From NCBI RefSeq assembly GCF_029989365.1, contig NZ_JAPRAQ010000022.1, forward strand, positions 62,001-126,000: a stretch of DNA of 64,000 nucleotides, written 5' to 3'. The translations under genes were made by a program, and so were the position numbers. Below the pieces are notes generated by a model. The model searched no databases. It was not told the origin of the DNA and saw only the letters and a list, made by a program, of their open reading frames with translations. Source of the stretch: Bradyrhizobium sp. Arg816. GTDB lineage: Bacteria; Pseudomonadota; Alphaproteobacteria; Rhizobiales; Xanthobacteraceae. This document shows, in pieces, positions 1 through 10,726 of this stretch (its first letter is position 1; every line of letters starts with the position of its first letter).

Positions 1-7
1 GTCGTCG

Positions 8-77
8 CAAATGGTGGGCACGCTTCCGCCTTCGCTCTCCGAGCTACGGCGGACAAGTCGCTTTGCCCACCCTACGA
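8..77. repeat. Palindromic intergenic repeat (GGTGGGCA family)
   Basis: The arms GGTGGGCA near 14 and TGCCCACC near 65 form an inverted repeat around a GC-rich centre. The element lies directly downstream of the minus-strand acetyltransferase. Its layout fits the short palindromic elements seen repeatedly in this window, but I find no second copy of this exact family here. Confidence 0.5.
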
Positions 78-84
78 GACTGTC

Positions 85-615
85 CTACTTGGTTGGCACG
101 GTGCTCGCGCCCTCGCCGAGGTCGCGTTGCATCATCACCGTGTCGAGCCAGCGGCCGAATTTCAGGCCAACATTGGGATGCGTGCCGATCATCTTGAAAC
201 CGCCGCGCGTGTGCACGCCGATCGAACCGGCATTGGCGGAATCGCCGATCACCGCGATCATCTGGCGGAAGCCGCGCGCCTCGCATTCGGTGATCAGCCG
301 CTCCAGCAGCAACGAGCCGATGCCGCGGCGGTGGAACGAGGGATCGAGATAGATCGAGTTCTCGACCGTGAAGCGGTAGGCCGGCCGCGGCCGGTAGGCG
401 CCGGCATAGGCATAGCCGGCGACGCGGCCGTCGAGGATGGCGACGAAATAGGGATAGCCGCCGTCGATCAATGCGCGGTAGCGGCGCGTCATCTCGGCGA
501 GGTCGGGCGGTTCCAGCTCGAACGTCGCCGTGCCCTCGCGAACGGCCTGCTGGTAGATGGCGGTGATGGCGGGAAGGTCGGCCTCAATGGCGGGCCTGAT
601 CTCAGGTGCGGACAT
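85..615 (-). CDS. GNAT N-acetyltransferase, phosphinothricin acetyltransferase (PAT)-like
   Basis: A 176-residue single-domain GNAT protein that would transfer acetyl from acetyl-CoA to a small amine. The N-terminus IRPAIEADLPAITAIYQQAV, the mid-region YAYAGAYRPRPAYRFTVENS, the acetyl-CoA loop RRGIGSLLLERL and the C-terminal KFGRWLDTVMMQRDL match the PAT/bar-type subfamily (amino-acid-like antibiotics such as phosphinothricin, or methionine sulfoximine). The start ATG at 615 has no clear Shine-Dalgarno sequence. The gene stands alone, followed by repeats. The subfamily is confident from motif order; the true substrate is unknown, since many PAT homologues act on methionine derivatives rather than antibiotics. 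Confidence 0.85.
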   Translation of the reverse strand: MSAPEIRPAIEADLPAITAIYQQAVREGTATFELEPPDLAEMTRRYRALIDGGYPYFVAILDGRVAGYAYAGAYRPRPAYRFTVENSIYLDPSFHRRGIGSLLLERLITECEARGFRQMIAVIGDSANAGSIGVHTRGGFKMIGTHPNVGLKFGRWLDTVMMQRDLGEGASTVPTK

Positions 616-674
616 GGGAGGAAGATTAGAGCCTTCCCGAGACGGCTGGAAGGGGGCGAAGCCGCCTCGCCGCC

Positions 675-753
675 GTCATTGCGAGCGCAGCGAAGCAATC
701 CAGAAATGCGCCCGCGGAGGGTCCCTGGATTGCTTCGCTGCGCTCGCAAGGAC
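675..753. repeat. Palindromic repeat, GTCATTGCGAGCGCAGCGAAG family
   Basis: Arms GTCATTGCGAGCGCAGCG (675 onward) and CGCTGCGCTCGCAAGGAC (to about 752) form a long hairpin enclosing a variable loop. A second copy of the same family occurs at 23707-23792. The region 616-939 holds only this repeat, the next one and a terminator. Confidence 0.85.
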
Positions 754-770
754 GAGGAGAGAGGTGACGC

Positions 771-862
771 TCGTAGCCCGGATGAAGCGCAGCGAAATCC
801 GGGGCCGTCGTATCCGCAGATAGGCCTGTCCCGGATTGCGCTTCGCTTCATCCGGGCTACGG
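771..862. repeat. Palindromic repeat, CGTAGCCCGGATGAAGCG family
   Basis: The left arm CGTAGCCCGGATGAAGCGCA and the right arm TGCGCTTCGCTTCATCCGGG, followed by CTACG, are near-perfect inverted repeats around a ~40-nt centre. It is a different family from its neighbour at 675-753 and sits in tandem with it. Confidence 0.85.
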
Positions 863-883
863 GCGTGCGGCGCATCCCGGCCC

Positions 884-914
884 AAACAAAAACCCCGGCC
901 TCTCGGCCGGGGTT
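884..914 (-). terminator. Rho-independent terminator of the Bax-inhibitor gene
   Basis: A perfect 10-bp stem (AACCCCGGCC at 891-900 with GGCCGGGGTT at 905-914) and a TCTC loop. On the minus strand it is followed by a T-rich tract (TTTTTGTTTG). It lies 25 nt after the stop codon of the gene at 940. Confidence 0.9.
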
Positions 915-939
915 CGTATCCGTTCCCTCGTCGAAGCGC

Positions 940-1731
940 TTAGTCGCGCTGGCCGAGGAGCTGCAGGAGCAGCGTGAACAGGTTGATGAAGTTCAGGTAC
1001 AGCGACAGCGCGCCGGTAATGGCCGCACGCTCTGCGATGTCACCGCCGGCCGAGGCGTAGCCGTAGATGTAGTCGTTCTTCAGCCGCTGGGTGTCCCAGG
1101 CGGTGAGGCCAGCGAACACCAGCACGCCGACCACGGACACGATGAACTGCAGCATCGAGCTCACCAGGAACAGGTTGACCAGGCTCGCGATGATGATGCC
1201 GATCAGGCCCATGAACAGGAACGAGCCCATTCCGGTCAGGTCACGCTTGGTCGTGTAGCCGTAGAGGCTGAGCGCGCCGAACGTGGCCGCGGTGATGAAG
1301 AACACCCGCACGATCGAGGTGTGCGTGAACACCAGGAAGATCGAGGATAGCGAGATGCCCATCAGCGCCGCGAACACCCAGAACAGGATCTGCGCGGTCG
1401 AGGGGGCGAGGCGGTTGATGCCCGCCGAGATCACGAACACCATTGCGAGCGGCGCGAGCATGAACAGCCACTTCAGGGGGCTGACGAACATCGCGTAGCC
1501 GAACGGCGTCAGGAACAGCTTGCCGACGCGGACGGCTTCCGGAGTCGGAACGTCGGTCACGGCGGCCATATAGACGCCGAGCGCGGCCAGGCCGGTGATG
1601 GCGAGGCCGATGCTCATGTAATTGTAGATGCGCAGCATATAGGCGCGCAGGCCGGCATCGACCGTCGCGGCGTCAACACGCCCGGCGGCCCTGCCGAAAG
1701 GAGAAGCGTAGTTACGGTCTAGGTCCGACAT
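940..1731 (-). CDS. Bax inhibitor-1 / YccA family membrane protein
   Basis: A 263-residue polytopic membrane protein of the BI-1 (UPF0005, YccA/YbhL) family. About seven hydrophobic helices are visible from residue 30 onward, including YMSIGLAITGLAALGVYMA and FLFMGLIGIIIASLVNLFL, and the C-terminus NLFTLLLQLLG is typical. Bacterial members act in the inner membrane as ion-leak channels or as modulators of FtsH proteolysis; which applies here cannot be read from sequence. The reading frame stays open upstream to 1899, but ATG 1731 gives the family-typical N-terminus (MSDLDRNYASPFG). The gene ends at a strong terminator, so it is probably monocistronic. Confidence 0.9.
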   Translation of the reverse strand: MSDLDRNYASPFGRAAGRVDAATVDAGLRAYMLRIYNYMSIGLAITGLAALGVYMAAVTDVPTPEAVRVGKLFLTPFGYAMFVSPLKWLFMLAPLAMVFVISAGINRLAPSTAQILFWVFAALMGISLSSIFLVFTHTSIVRVFFITAATFGALSLYGYTTKRDLTGMGSFLFMGLIGIIIASLVNLFLVSSMLQFIVSVVGVLVFAGLTAWDTQRLKNDYIYGYASAGGDIAERAAITGALSLYLNFINLFTLLLQLLGQRD

Positions 1732-2001
1732 GGTCGAATTCCCGTTGGTTAGCCCGGTCCGGCATGAGGGTCGCCATGCCGCCGGTTCGTCAAATTCTAT
1801 CTCGGATACCGATCTGTGCCGACTAAATTCTGGCTCATAATCGGGGCTCCGAACCCATTGGATATGTGGGAAACTAACACATTCGCTGCAACCGTCCACG
1901 CGCGGCTGAATGTCGCCCTCGCCCGCAATCCTGGCGAGCAGACGTGGTTAATCGCTGGAATCGTGCGATTCCGACATCGCGGGGTCGCCCGCTACCATTT
2001 G

Positions 2002-4572
2002 TCACAAATTCCGCAACACCGTGGCGGGCTTTTTGTTCAATGCCAGCAGCGTCCCGGCGAGCCCAAGTCCGACCGTGACCACCAGGGCCGCCGCGACCAC
2101 GCCGGCCGCGCTGCCGGCCTGCCAGATGAAACTCAGTGTCATCAGCCGCGTCACGATCATCCAGGCCGCGATGCTGCCGGCGATCACGCCGAACACCGCG
2201 GTGGCAAGTCCGATCAGCAGGTATTCGAGGGCATAGGCGCCGAGCAGCCGCAGCCGGGTCGCGCCGAGGGTCTTGAGGATCACCGCATCGTAGACCCGGT
2301 GGCGGTGGCCGGCGGCGAGCGCGCCGCCCAGCACCAGGATCGCCGAGATCAGGGTCACCGCGCTGGCGCCGCGGATCGCGAGCGCCAGATTGGTCACGAC
2401 CGAGCCGACCGTCTCCATCACCTCGCGCACGCGAACGCTCGTCACCATCGGATAGGCGTCGGCGACCTGCTTGATGATCTTGCCGTCGCCGGCCGCAGTG
2501 CCGCCGGCCTCGGTGAGCGTCGCGATATGGGTGTGGGGCGCGCCCTTGAAGGCGTTGGGCGAGAACACCAGCACGAAATTGATGCCCATGCCCTGCCAGT
2601 CGATGGTGCGCAGATTGCCGATTTTGGCCGGGATGTCGCGGCCGAGCACGTTGACCACGATCTCGTCGCCGAGCTTGAGACCGAGCCCGTCGGCGATTTT
2701 CTTCTCCATCGAGACCAGCAGCGGGCCGGAATAGTCGGCGCTCCACCATTCGCCCTCGACCACCTTGGAGCCCTTCGGCAGCTCGGCGGTGTAGGTCAGG
2801 CCGCGGTCGCTTTGCAGCACCCATTCGGAATCGGTGGTGGGCTTGAGGTCCTCGGCACGGATCCCGCGCGCGGCGACGATGCGCCCGCGCAGCATCGGCA
2901 CGTCCTCGACCTTTGCGCCCGGCGCGATCCGGCGCAGATAGCCGTCGAACTGCTCGGCCTGCGTGCTCGGGATGTCGATGAAGAAGAACGACGGCGCGTG
3001 CTCGGGGAGGGCCGCAAGGAACTGCCGGCGCAGATTGCCGTCGATCTGGGTGATGGTGACGAGCACGGCGAGCCCGAGCCCGAGCGACAGCACGACGGAG
3101 GGCGTCAGCGCGCCCGGCCGGTGGATGTTGGCGATCGCCAGCCGCAGCATCGGCAGGCGCGTGCGCGGCAGCCGGCGCGCGATCGTCATCAGCAGGGCGG
3201 CGATGCCGCGGAGCAGGGCGAACACGACGACGGAGGAGGCCACGAACACCGCGGCGATGCGCTTGTCGAAGGACAATCCGATCACGACCGCGATCAGCAG
3301 CGCGATCACGCCGGCCATGAACACGAGATAGCTCCAGCGCGGCCGGTGCCATTCGGAGCTGATGGTGTCGCGGAACAGCGCGGCGACCGGCACGTCGTGC
3401 ACCCGCCCGAGCGGCCACAGGCCGAAGGCGAGCGCCGTGAGCAGGCCATAGACGAAGGACAGCGCGAGCTCGTCGGCATGCATGGCCGGCACCACCGGCA
3501 GCGGCAGCAGCTTTCCGAACAGGCCGACGATGGCGAACGGCATGGCGGCGCCGAGCGCAAGGCCGATCACCGAGCCAATTCCCGCCAGCAGCAGGACCTG
3601 CGCCAGATAGATGCCGAACACGTCGCGGCCGGTGGCGCCGACCGCCTTGAACGCCGCGATGACCTCGAGCCGGCGGTCGATATGGCTCTTGACGGCATTG
3701 GCGACGCCGACGCCGCCGACCAGGAGCGCGGCGAGGCCGACCAGCGTCAGGAATTGCGTGAAGCGGTTGATGTTGCGCTCGAGCTGCGGCGAGGCATTGG
3801 AGCGGCTGCGGATCTCCCAGCCGGCCTGCGGCGCGGCGTTGCGCGCGTCCGCGATGAAGGCGTCGGTGGCGCGCTCGCTGTTGCCGGTGTCAGGCAGCTT
3901 CACCCGGTACACCCAGCGCACCAGGCTGCCGGGCTGGATCAGGCCGGTGGCGCGCAGGCCCGCCTCGCTGATCAGGAAGCGCGGCCCGAAACCGATGCCG
4001 CCGGCGAGCTTGTCGGGCTCGGCTTCGACAGTGCTGCGGATCTGGAAGGTCGCGCTTCCGATGGTGACGCGGTCGCCGGTCTTCAGCGACAGCCGCGCCA
4101 GCAGCGTCGGATCGGCGGCGGCACCGAACGCGCCGTCGCGCTCCGCGAGCAGGTCGGACATCGGCAGCGGCGGCGCCAGCGTCAGCTGACCCAGCATCGG
4201 ATAGGTGTCGTCGACCGCCTTCATCTCGACCAGCGCGAGCTGGCCGTCGGCGGAGCGTGCCATGCCTCGCAAGGTCGCGGCTGTCGAGACGGTGCCGCGC
4301 GAGCGCAGGAAGGAGACTTCCTCGGGCTTCGCCTCGCGCTGGAACAGCACGAAGGAGACGTCGCCGCCGAGCAGCGTGCGGCCCTCGCGCGCGAGACCGT
4401 CGCTCAGGCTTGCCGACACCGAGCCGACGCCGGCGATGGCCATCACGCCGAGCGCGATGCAGGCGATGAAGACATAGAAGCCGCGCAGGCCTCCGCGCAA
4501 TTCGCGCAGCGCGTAGCGCAGCGACAGCGCGACGCCGTTGGGCTTCGCGAACGGTTCGGCCGCGATGCTCAT
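2002..4572 (-). CDS. ABC transporter permease, FtsX/MacB-like (YbbP type)
   Basis: An 856-residue inner-membrane permease with two FtsX-like halves. There is a first membrane helix at about residues 28-50, a large extracytoplasmic domain, helices around 265-460, a second soluble domain, and a final helical bundle ending KKPATVLRNL. This is the duplicated FtsX architecture of YbbP, the partner of the ATPase YbbA. The start ATG at 4572 overlaps the ATPase stop codon by four bases (ATGA), so the two are translationally coupled. With a TesA-like esterase divergently adjacent, the arrangement mirrors the E. coli ybbA-ybbP/tesA neighbourhood. A role in lipid or envelope export is inferred from family and context. 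Confidence 0.9.
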   Translation of the reverse strand: MSIAAEPFAKPNGVALSLRYALRELRGGLRGFYVFIACIALGVMAIAGVGSVSASLSDGLAREGRTLLGGDVSFVLFQREAKPEEVSFLRSRGTVSTAATLRGMARSADGQLALVEMKAVDDTYPMLGQLTLAPPLPMSDLLAERDGAFGAAADPTLLARLSLKTGDRVTIGSATFQIRSTVEAEPDKLAGGIGFGPRFLISEAGLRATGLIQPGSLVRWVYRVKLPDTGNSERATDAFIADARNAAPQAGWEIRSRSNASPQLERNINRFTQFLTLVGLAALLVGGVGVANAVKSHIDRRLEVIAAFKAVGATGRDVFGIYLAQVLLLAGIGSVIGLALGAAMPFAIVGLFGKLLPLPVVPAMHADELALSFVYGLLTALAFGLWPLGRVHDVPVAALFRDTISSEWHRPRWSYLVFMAGVIALLIAVVIGLSFDKRIAAVFVASSVVVFALLRGIAALLMTIARRLPRTRLPMLRLAIANIHRPGALTPSVVLSLGLGLAVLVTITQIDGNLRRQFLAALPEHAPSFFFIDIPSTQAEQFDGYLRRIAPGAKVEDVPMLRGRIVAARGIRAEDLKPTTDSEWVLQSDRGLTYTAELPKGSKVVEGEWWSADYSGPLLVSMEKKIADGLGLKLGDEIVVNVLGRDIPAKIGNLRTIDWQGMGINFVLVFSPNAFKGAPHTHIATLTEAGGTAAGDGKIIKQVADAYPMVTSVRVREVMETVGSVVTNLALAIRGASAVTLISAILVLGGALAAGHRHRVYDAVILKTLGATRLRLLGAYALEYLLIGLATAVFGVIAGSIAAWMIVTRLMTLSFIWQAGSAAGVVAAALVVTVGLGLAGTLLALNKKPATVLRNL

Positions 4573-5291
4573 GCCGGCGCAGACTGGGTGTCGATGCGGC
4601 CGGAGCGCAGGCGGATCACGCGATCGCAGCGCTGTGCGAGCGAGGAATCGTGCGTGACCAGCACCAGCGTCATGCCGCGCTCGGCGTGTTTGTTGAACAG
4701 AAGATCGACGATCTGTTTTCCGGTGGCCTCGTCGAGATTGCCGGTCGGCTCGTCCGCGACGAGGATGGCGGGATCGGGCGCCAGCGCGCGGGCGAGCGCG
4801 ACGCGCTGCTGCTCGCCGCCGGACAGTTGCGTCGGATAGTGATGCAGGCGATCGCCGAGCCCGACCGATTGCAGCTCCTGCGCCGCGCGTCTTGCAGCGT
4901 CAGGGTTGCCGGCGAGTTCGAGCGGCACGGCGACGTTCTCGAGCGCCGTCATGGTCGGGATCAGATGGAAGGACTGGAAGACGATGCCGACCTGGCGGCC
5001 GCGGAAGCGGGCCAGCGCGTCCTCGTCGAGGGCATTGAAAGGCGTGCCTGACACCACCACCTCTCCGCTATCAGGACGCTCCAGCCCCGCCATCACCATC
5101 AGCAGCGTGGATTTGCCCGAGCCTGACGGGCCGATCAGGCCGATCGTCTCGCCCGAGGCGACCCGCAGGCTGATATCCTTGAGGATGTGAACGCGTGCCG
5201 CGCCCGTACCCAATGAAAGATTGACGTTGGAGATGGCGATGGTGTCCGGCGCGGTGCCGGCGAGCGAAGAGGTTTCGATGCGACTGTCCAT
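4569..5291 (-). CDS. ABC transporter ATP-binding protein (YbbA/LolD type)
   Basis: A 240-residue ATPase of the MacB/LolD/YbbA group that would energise the adjacent FtsX-like permease. Walker [18 protein letters not shown]-loop [16 protein letters not shown], signature [15 protein letters not shown], Walker [14 protein letters not shown] and the switch His (LVLVTHD) are all intact. The best start is ATG 5291 (MDSRIETSS). A TTG six codons upstream at 5309 is possible. The start codon sits inside the palindrome CCATGG shared with a possible divergent esterase start. Confidence 0.93.
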   Translation of the reverse strand: MDSRIETSSLAGTAPDTIAISNVNLSLGTGAARVHILKDISLRVASGETIGLIGPSGSGKSTLLMVMAGLERPDSGEVVVSGTPFNALDEDALARFRGRQVGIVFQSFHLIPTMTALENVAVPLELAGNPDAARRAAQELQSVGLGDRLHHYPTQLSGGEQQRVALARALAPDPAILVADEPTGNLDEATGKQIVDLLFNKHAERGMTLVLVTHDSSLAQRCDRVIRLRSGRIDTQSAPA

Positions 5292-5982
5292 GGTCCGGTC
5301 ATATGGCAACTCCGCATACGCGGTCGAGAGGCGTTACGGATTGTTCATGCACATAGCCGTGTTGATGTTCGCTTTGATGACGGCGGCGGATCCGGCATGG
5401 GCCGAAGCGGCAAAGCCGGTCAGGCTTGTCGTTCTCGGCGATTCCCTGAGCGCCGGCCTCGGCCTCCCGGCCCAGGACGCATTCCCCACAAAACTTCAAA
5501 AATCCTTTCAGGCCAAAGGCATAGCGGTCGACATGACCAATGCCGGCGTGTCCGGCGACACCTCGTCCGGCGGCCGAGACCGGCTCGACTGGTCGGTCCC
5601 GGACGGAACCGACGGCGTGATCATCGAGCTCGGCGCCAACGACGCGCTGCGCGGCATCGACCCCGATTTGACGCGGACCGCGCTGACCGACATCGTCCAG
5701 CGATTGAAGGCACGCAAGATCGCGGTGATGCTGTGCGGCATGCTGGCGCCGCCGAATTACGGCGCGGACTACGCCACGCGCTTCAATTCGATTTATCCGG
5801 ATCTTGCGAAAAAATTCGACGTGCCGCTCTATCCGTTTTTCCTCGACGGCGTCGCGGCCGACGCCAAGCTCAACCAGGCCGACGGCATTCATCCGACCGC
5901 GGCCGGCGTCGACATCATCGTTAACAACATCATGCCCACCGTGGAGGCATTTTTGCGCAACATAAGCGAGCAGCGCCGCTGA
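5290..5982 (+). CDS. tesA: Arylesterase / lysophospholipase, GDSL-SGNH hydrolase (TesA type)
   Basis: A periplasmic SGNH hydrolase cleaving acyl thioesters or esters, similar to E. coli TesA. Block I carries the nucleophile in VVLGDSLSAGLGL, block II the Gly in GVSGDTSSGG, block III the Asn in LGANDALRG, and block V the Asp-His pair in DGIHPTAAG. The N-terminus has basic residues (VERR), a hydrophobic core (LFMHIAVLMFALMTA) and an AWA cleavage site, so it is exported. ATG 5290 gives a signal peptide with a proper basic n-region (230 aa). ATG 5347 (211 aa) is the alternative. The gene is divergent from the ABC exporter genes and may share their envelope-lipid role. Confidence 0.9.
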   Translation: MVRSYGNSAYAVERRYGLFMHIAVLMFALMTAADPAWAEAAKPVRLVVLGDSLSAGLGLPAQDAFPTKLQKSFQAKGIAVDMTNAGVSGDTSSGGRDRLDWSVPDGTDGVIIELGANDALRGIDPDLTRTALTDIVQRLKARKIAVMLCGMLAPPNYGADYATRFNSIYPDLAKKFDVPLYPFFLDGVAADAKLNQADGIHPTAAGVDIIVNNIMPTVEAFLRNISEQRR

Positions 5983-6156
5983 AAAGCGGGCAGCGCTAAC
6001 CGTAATTCCCAGGGTTTTACCGGGGTGAGGCGCGCGATGCTTCGCAGAGTCACACAACTGCGATAGGAATCAGGGTACCGGTGATTCGTCGCCGGCTCTA
6101 CAATTTGGATATGATCCTTCCCAGGGATCGTGCCCAAGCATCGGGAGTGCGAAACG

Positions 6157-6693
6157 ATGCCGCGTCTGTTCACAGGTCTGGAAATTCCGGCCGAGATCGG
6201 CCAGACGCTTTCCAATTTGCGGGGTGGCCTTCCCGGCGCCCGCTGGGTCGATCCCGAAAATTATCATGTTACCCTGCGCTTCATCGGCGATATCGACGGC
6301 ATGTCCGCCAACGAGATCGCATCGATGCTGTTTCGCGTCGATCGCAAGCCCTTCGAGGTGAAGGTGCAGGGGCTCACGAGCTTCGGCGGCCGCAAGCCGC
6401 GCGCGGTGGTCGCAACCATCGCGCCGAGCAAGCCGCTGATGGAATTGCAGGCCGAGCTCGAACGCATGATGCAGCGGATGGGCCTCGATCCTGAAGGCCG
6501 CAAGTTCACCCCGCATGTCACGCTGGCCCGGCTGCACGACGCGTCCGACCGCGACGTCGCCGACTATCTCTCGCTGCGCGGTTACTTCCCGAGCAAGGCG
6601 TTCATGGCCGAACGTTTTGTCTTGTTCTCGTCACGCGCATCGACCGGCGGCGGCCCCTATGTAGTCGAGGACGCCTACGAGCTGTGTGAGTAG
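6157..6693 (+). CDS. thpR: RNA 2',3'-cyclic phosphodiesterase (2H family, ThpR/LigT)
   Basis: A 178-residue 2H phosphoesterase, cytoplasmic, hydrolysing 2',3'-cyclic phosphate RNA ends to 2'-phosphates. Both signature motifs are present: HVTLRFIG near residue 40 and HVTLARL near 128. The opening MPRLFTGLEIPAE is family-typical and fixes the start at ATG 6157; an in-frame start nine codons earlier lacks conserved sequence. It is a stand-alone gene followed by a palindromic repeat. Confidence 0.9.
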   Translation: MPRLFTGLEIPAEIGQTLSNLRGGLPGARWVDPENYHVTLRFIGDIDGMSANEIASMLFRVDRKPFEVKVQGLTSFGGRKPRAVVATIAPSKPLMELQAELERMMQRMGLDPEGRKFTPHVTLARLHDASDRDVADYLSLRGYFPSKAFMAERFVLFSSRASTGGGPYVVEDAYELCE

Positions 6694-6703
6694 CACCGCT
6701 CTC

Positions 6704-6833
6704 GTGCCCCGGACGCGGTGCAGCGCGTAGCGGTGCGCCGCAGAGCCGGGGCCCATCGCGACACGGCAATGAACGAAACAGTGGGTCCCGGCTCTGCGCA
6801 GCGTCACTGCGTGCCGCAGCGCGTCCGGGACAC
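6704..6833. repeat. Long palindromic intergenic repeat
   Basis: Outer arms GTGCCCCGGACGCG (6704) and CGCGTCCGGGACAC (to 6833), plus inner arms CGCAGAGCCGGGGCCCA and TGGGTCCCGGCTCTGCG, allow a hairpin of about 130 nt. It fills the gap between the ThpR and ZapE genes and could act as a 3'-end or mRNA-stability element. Confidence 0.8.
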
Positions 6834-6900
6834 GGAACGCATAGCGCCCCGCACCAATTGACGGCTTGCAATTTCCGCGCATCTCTGGCGGAAAAGAGCC

Positions 6901-8085
6901 ATGCTCTCCACCCCCAGTTCCTCATTCCACGAGGCGTACCAGGCCCAGATCGCGTCCGGCGCGATCGAGCCCGATGCTGCGCAGGCCGAAATCGCCGAAG
7001 CCTATGCGGCCCTCGACCACCGGCTCGCGAATTACAAGCCGCAGCGCAAGCAGGGTCTGCTCAGTCGTCTGTTCAGCGGCGACAAGGACGAGGCGCCGCG
7101 CGGGCTCTACGTCCATGGCGAAGTCGGCCGCGGCAAGACCATGCTGATGGATCTGTTCTTCCAGCACAGTACCGTCGAGCACAAGCGCCGCGCGCATTTC
7201 CACGAGTTCATGGCGGAAGCGCATGAGCGCATCTACGATTATCGCCAGGGCATCTCGCGCGGCGAGATCGCCGATGGCGACGTCATCGCGCTGACCGCGA
7301 ACGCGATCTTCGAGGAAAGCTGGCTGCTCTGCTTCGACGAATTCCACGTCACCGACATCGCGGACGCGATGATCCTCGGCCGCCTGTTCGCAAAACTGTT
7401 CGAGCTCGGCACCGTGGTCGTCGCGACCTCCAACGTTGCGCCCGACGATCTCTACAAAGGCGGCTTGAACCGTTCGCTGTTCCTGCCCTTCATCAAGCAG
7501 ATCACCGACCACATGGACGTGCTGCGGCTCGATGCGCGCACGGATTTCCGCCTGGAAAAGCTTCAGGGCGTGCCGATGTGGCTGACGCCGGCCGACGGCG
7601 ATGCGGACGCAGCCCTCGACCGCGCCTGGTCGAAGATGACCGGCGGCGCCAAATGCAAGTCGCGCAATATTTCGTTCAAGGGCCGCATCCTGCACGTGCC
7701 GTGCTCGGCCCATGGTGTGGCGCGGTTCGGATTTGCGGATCTCTGCGAAAAACCGCTCGGCGCGTCCGACTACCTCCGCCTCGCGCACGACTATCACACC
7801 ATCCTGGTCGACCATATTCCAGTGATGGATTTTTCCCAGCGCAACGCCGCCAAGCGTTTCATCACGCTGATCGATACGCTCTATGACAATGCCGTGAAGC
7901 TGATGGCCTCGGCTGATGCCAATCCGATCTCGCTCTACCTCGCCCACGAGGGCAACGAGGCCATGGAGTTCAAGCGGACGGCGTCGCGCCTGATCGAAAT
8001 GAGCTCGGAATCCTATCTGGCGCTGCCTCACGGCCGCAAGGATTCCACCGCCAGCGGCTCCACCAAGGGCCTGGTGGAGACTTAA
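6901..8085 (+). CDS. zapE: Cell division protein ZapE (AFG1-like AAA ATPase)
   Basis: A 394-residue AFG1/ZapE ATPase. Walker A is GEVGRGKTMLMDLFF (about residues 81-95) and Walker B LLCFDEFHVTDIADAM (about 141-156). Conserved AFG1 blocks follow, including VVATSNVAPDDLYKGGLNR and FIKQITDHMDVLRLD. ZapE contacts FtsZ and constricts Z-rings in E. coli; the mitochondrial homologue AFG1/LACE1 works in respiratory-chain quality control. Here the gene precedes malate dehydrogenase, the common alphaproteobacterial arrangement. The start ATG 6901 follows GGCGGAAAAGAGCC. Confidence 0.93.
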   Translation: MLSTPSSSFHEAYQAQIASGAIEPDAAQAEIAEAYAALDHRLANYKPQRKQGLLSRLFSGDKDEAPRGLYVHGEVGRGKTMLMDLFFQHSTVEHKRRAHFHEFMAEAHERIYDYRQGISRGEIADGDVIALTANAIFEESWLLCFDEFHVTDIADAMILGRLFAKLFELGTVVVATSNVAPDDLYKGGLNRSLFLPFIKQITDHMDVLRLDARTDFRLEKLQGVPMWLTPADGDADAALDRAWSKMTGGAKCKSRNISFKGRILHVPCSAHGVARFGFADLCEKPLGASDYLRLAHDYHTILVDHIPVMDFSQRNAAKRFITLIDTLYDNAVKLMASADANPISLYLAHEGNEAMEFKRTASRLIEMSSESYLALPHGRKDSTASGSTKGLVET

Positions 8086-8101
8086 GTCCTATTTGCCAGC
8101 G

Positions 8102-8226
8102 CTGTCATTCCGGGGCGTCGCGAAGCGACGAGCCCGGAATCCGTACTCCCGCTGGTGGTTATGAATTCTCAGATGCGCAATTGCGCATCGTAGCTCGCGA
8201 CTTTCGTCGCGCCCCGGAATGACAGG
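8102..8226. repeat. Palindromic repeat (CTGTCATTCCGGGGCG family)
   Basis: Arms CTGTCATTCCGGGGCG (8102) and CGCCCCGGAATGACAG (to 8226) are perfectly complementary, with an internal palindrome TGCGCAATTGCGCA between them. It lies between zapE and mdh. Confidence 0.85.
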
Positions 8227-8277
8227 GATGCGCTTCAATATTCGCCAAGCCCGACAATTGGGCATCCACCGACTTGA

Positions 8278-9318
<1,041 letters not shown>

Positions 9319-9330
9319 GCGCAAAAATCC

Positions 9331-9365
9331 CCGCCGAAGACCGAAATCCGGTCTTCGGCGGTTTC
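9331..9365 (+). terminator. Rho-independent terminator of mdh
   Basis: A 12-bp perfect stem CCGCCGAAGACC (9331-9342) with GGTCTTCGGCGG (9350-9361), a 7-nt loop and a short T-containing tail (TTTCACTTC). It separates mdh from the sucC transcription unit, at least partially. Confidence 0.8.
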
Positions 9366-9525
9366 ACTTCTGGGGCCTGCTTGACAGGGCAGGCGCCCGG
9401 TTCGGCAGTCCAGAGATCTCGATGTCAAAGAATCCGGGTTGCAGTTCCTGTGGTATATGGTATGCCAGCCACAAGACTGAGGTGGGCCCAAGAGGTCACC
9501 GCCCGCGGGTTCAGGGAGCGACCAT

Positions 9526-10722
<1,197 letters not shown>

Positions 10723-10726
10723 GGCC

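Noticed and set aside
1816-4839. 1007-codon open frame opposite the ABC permease and ATPase
   Set aside because: Same antisense-shadow effect. It is Arg/His/Gln-rich, spans two real genes with complete motifs, and has no recognisable domain.
9380-9470. Possible sigma-70 promoter for sucC (TTGACA near 9381)
   Set aside because: The -35 is good, but no acceptable -10 lies 16-18 nt downstream.
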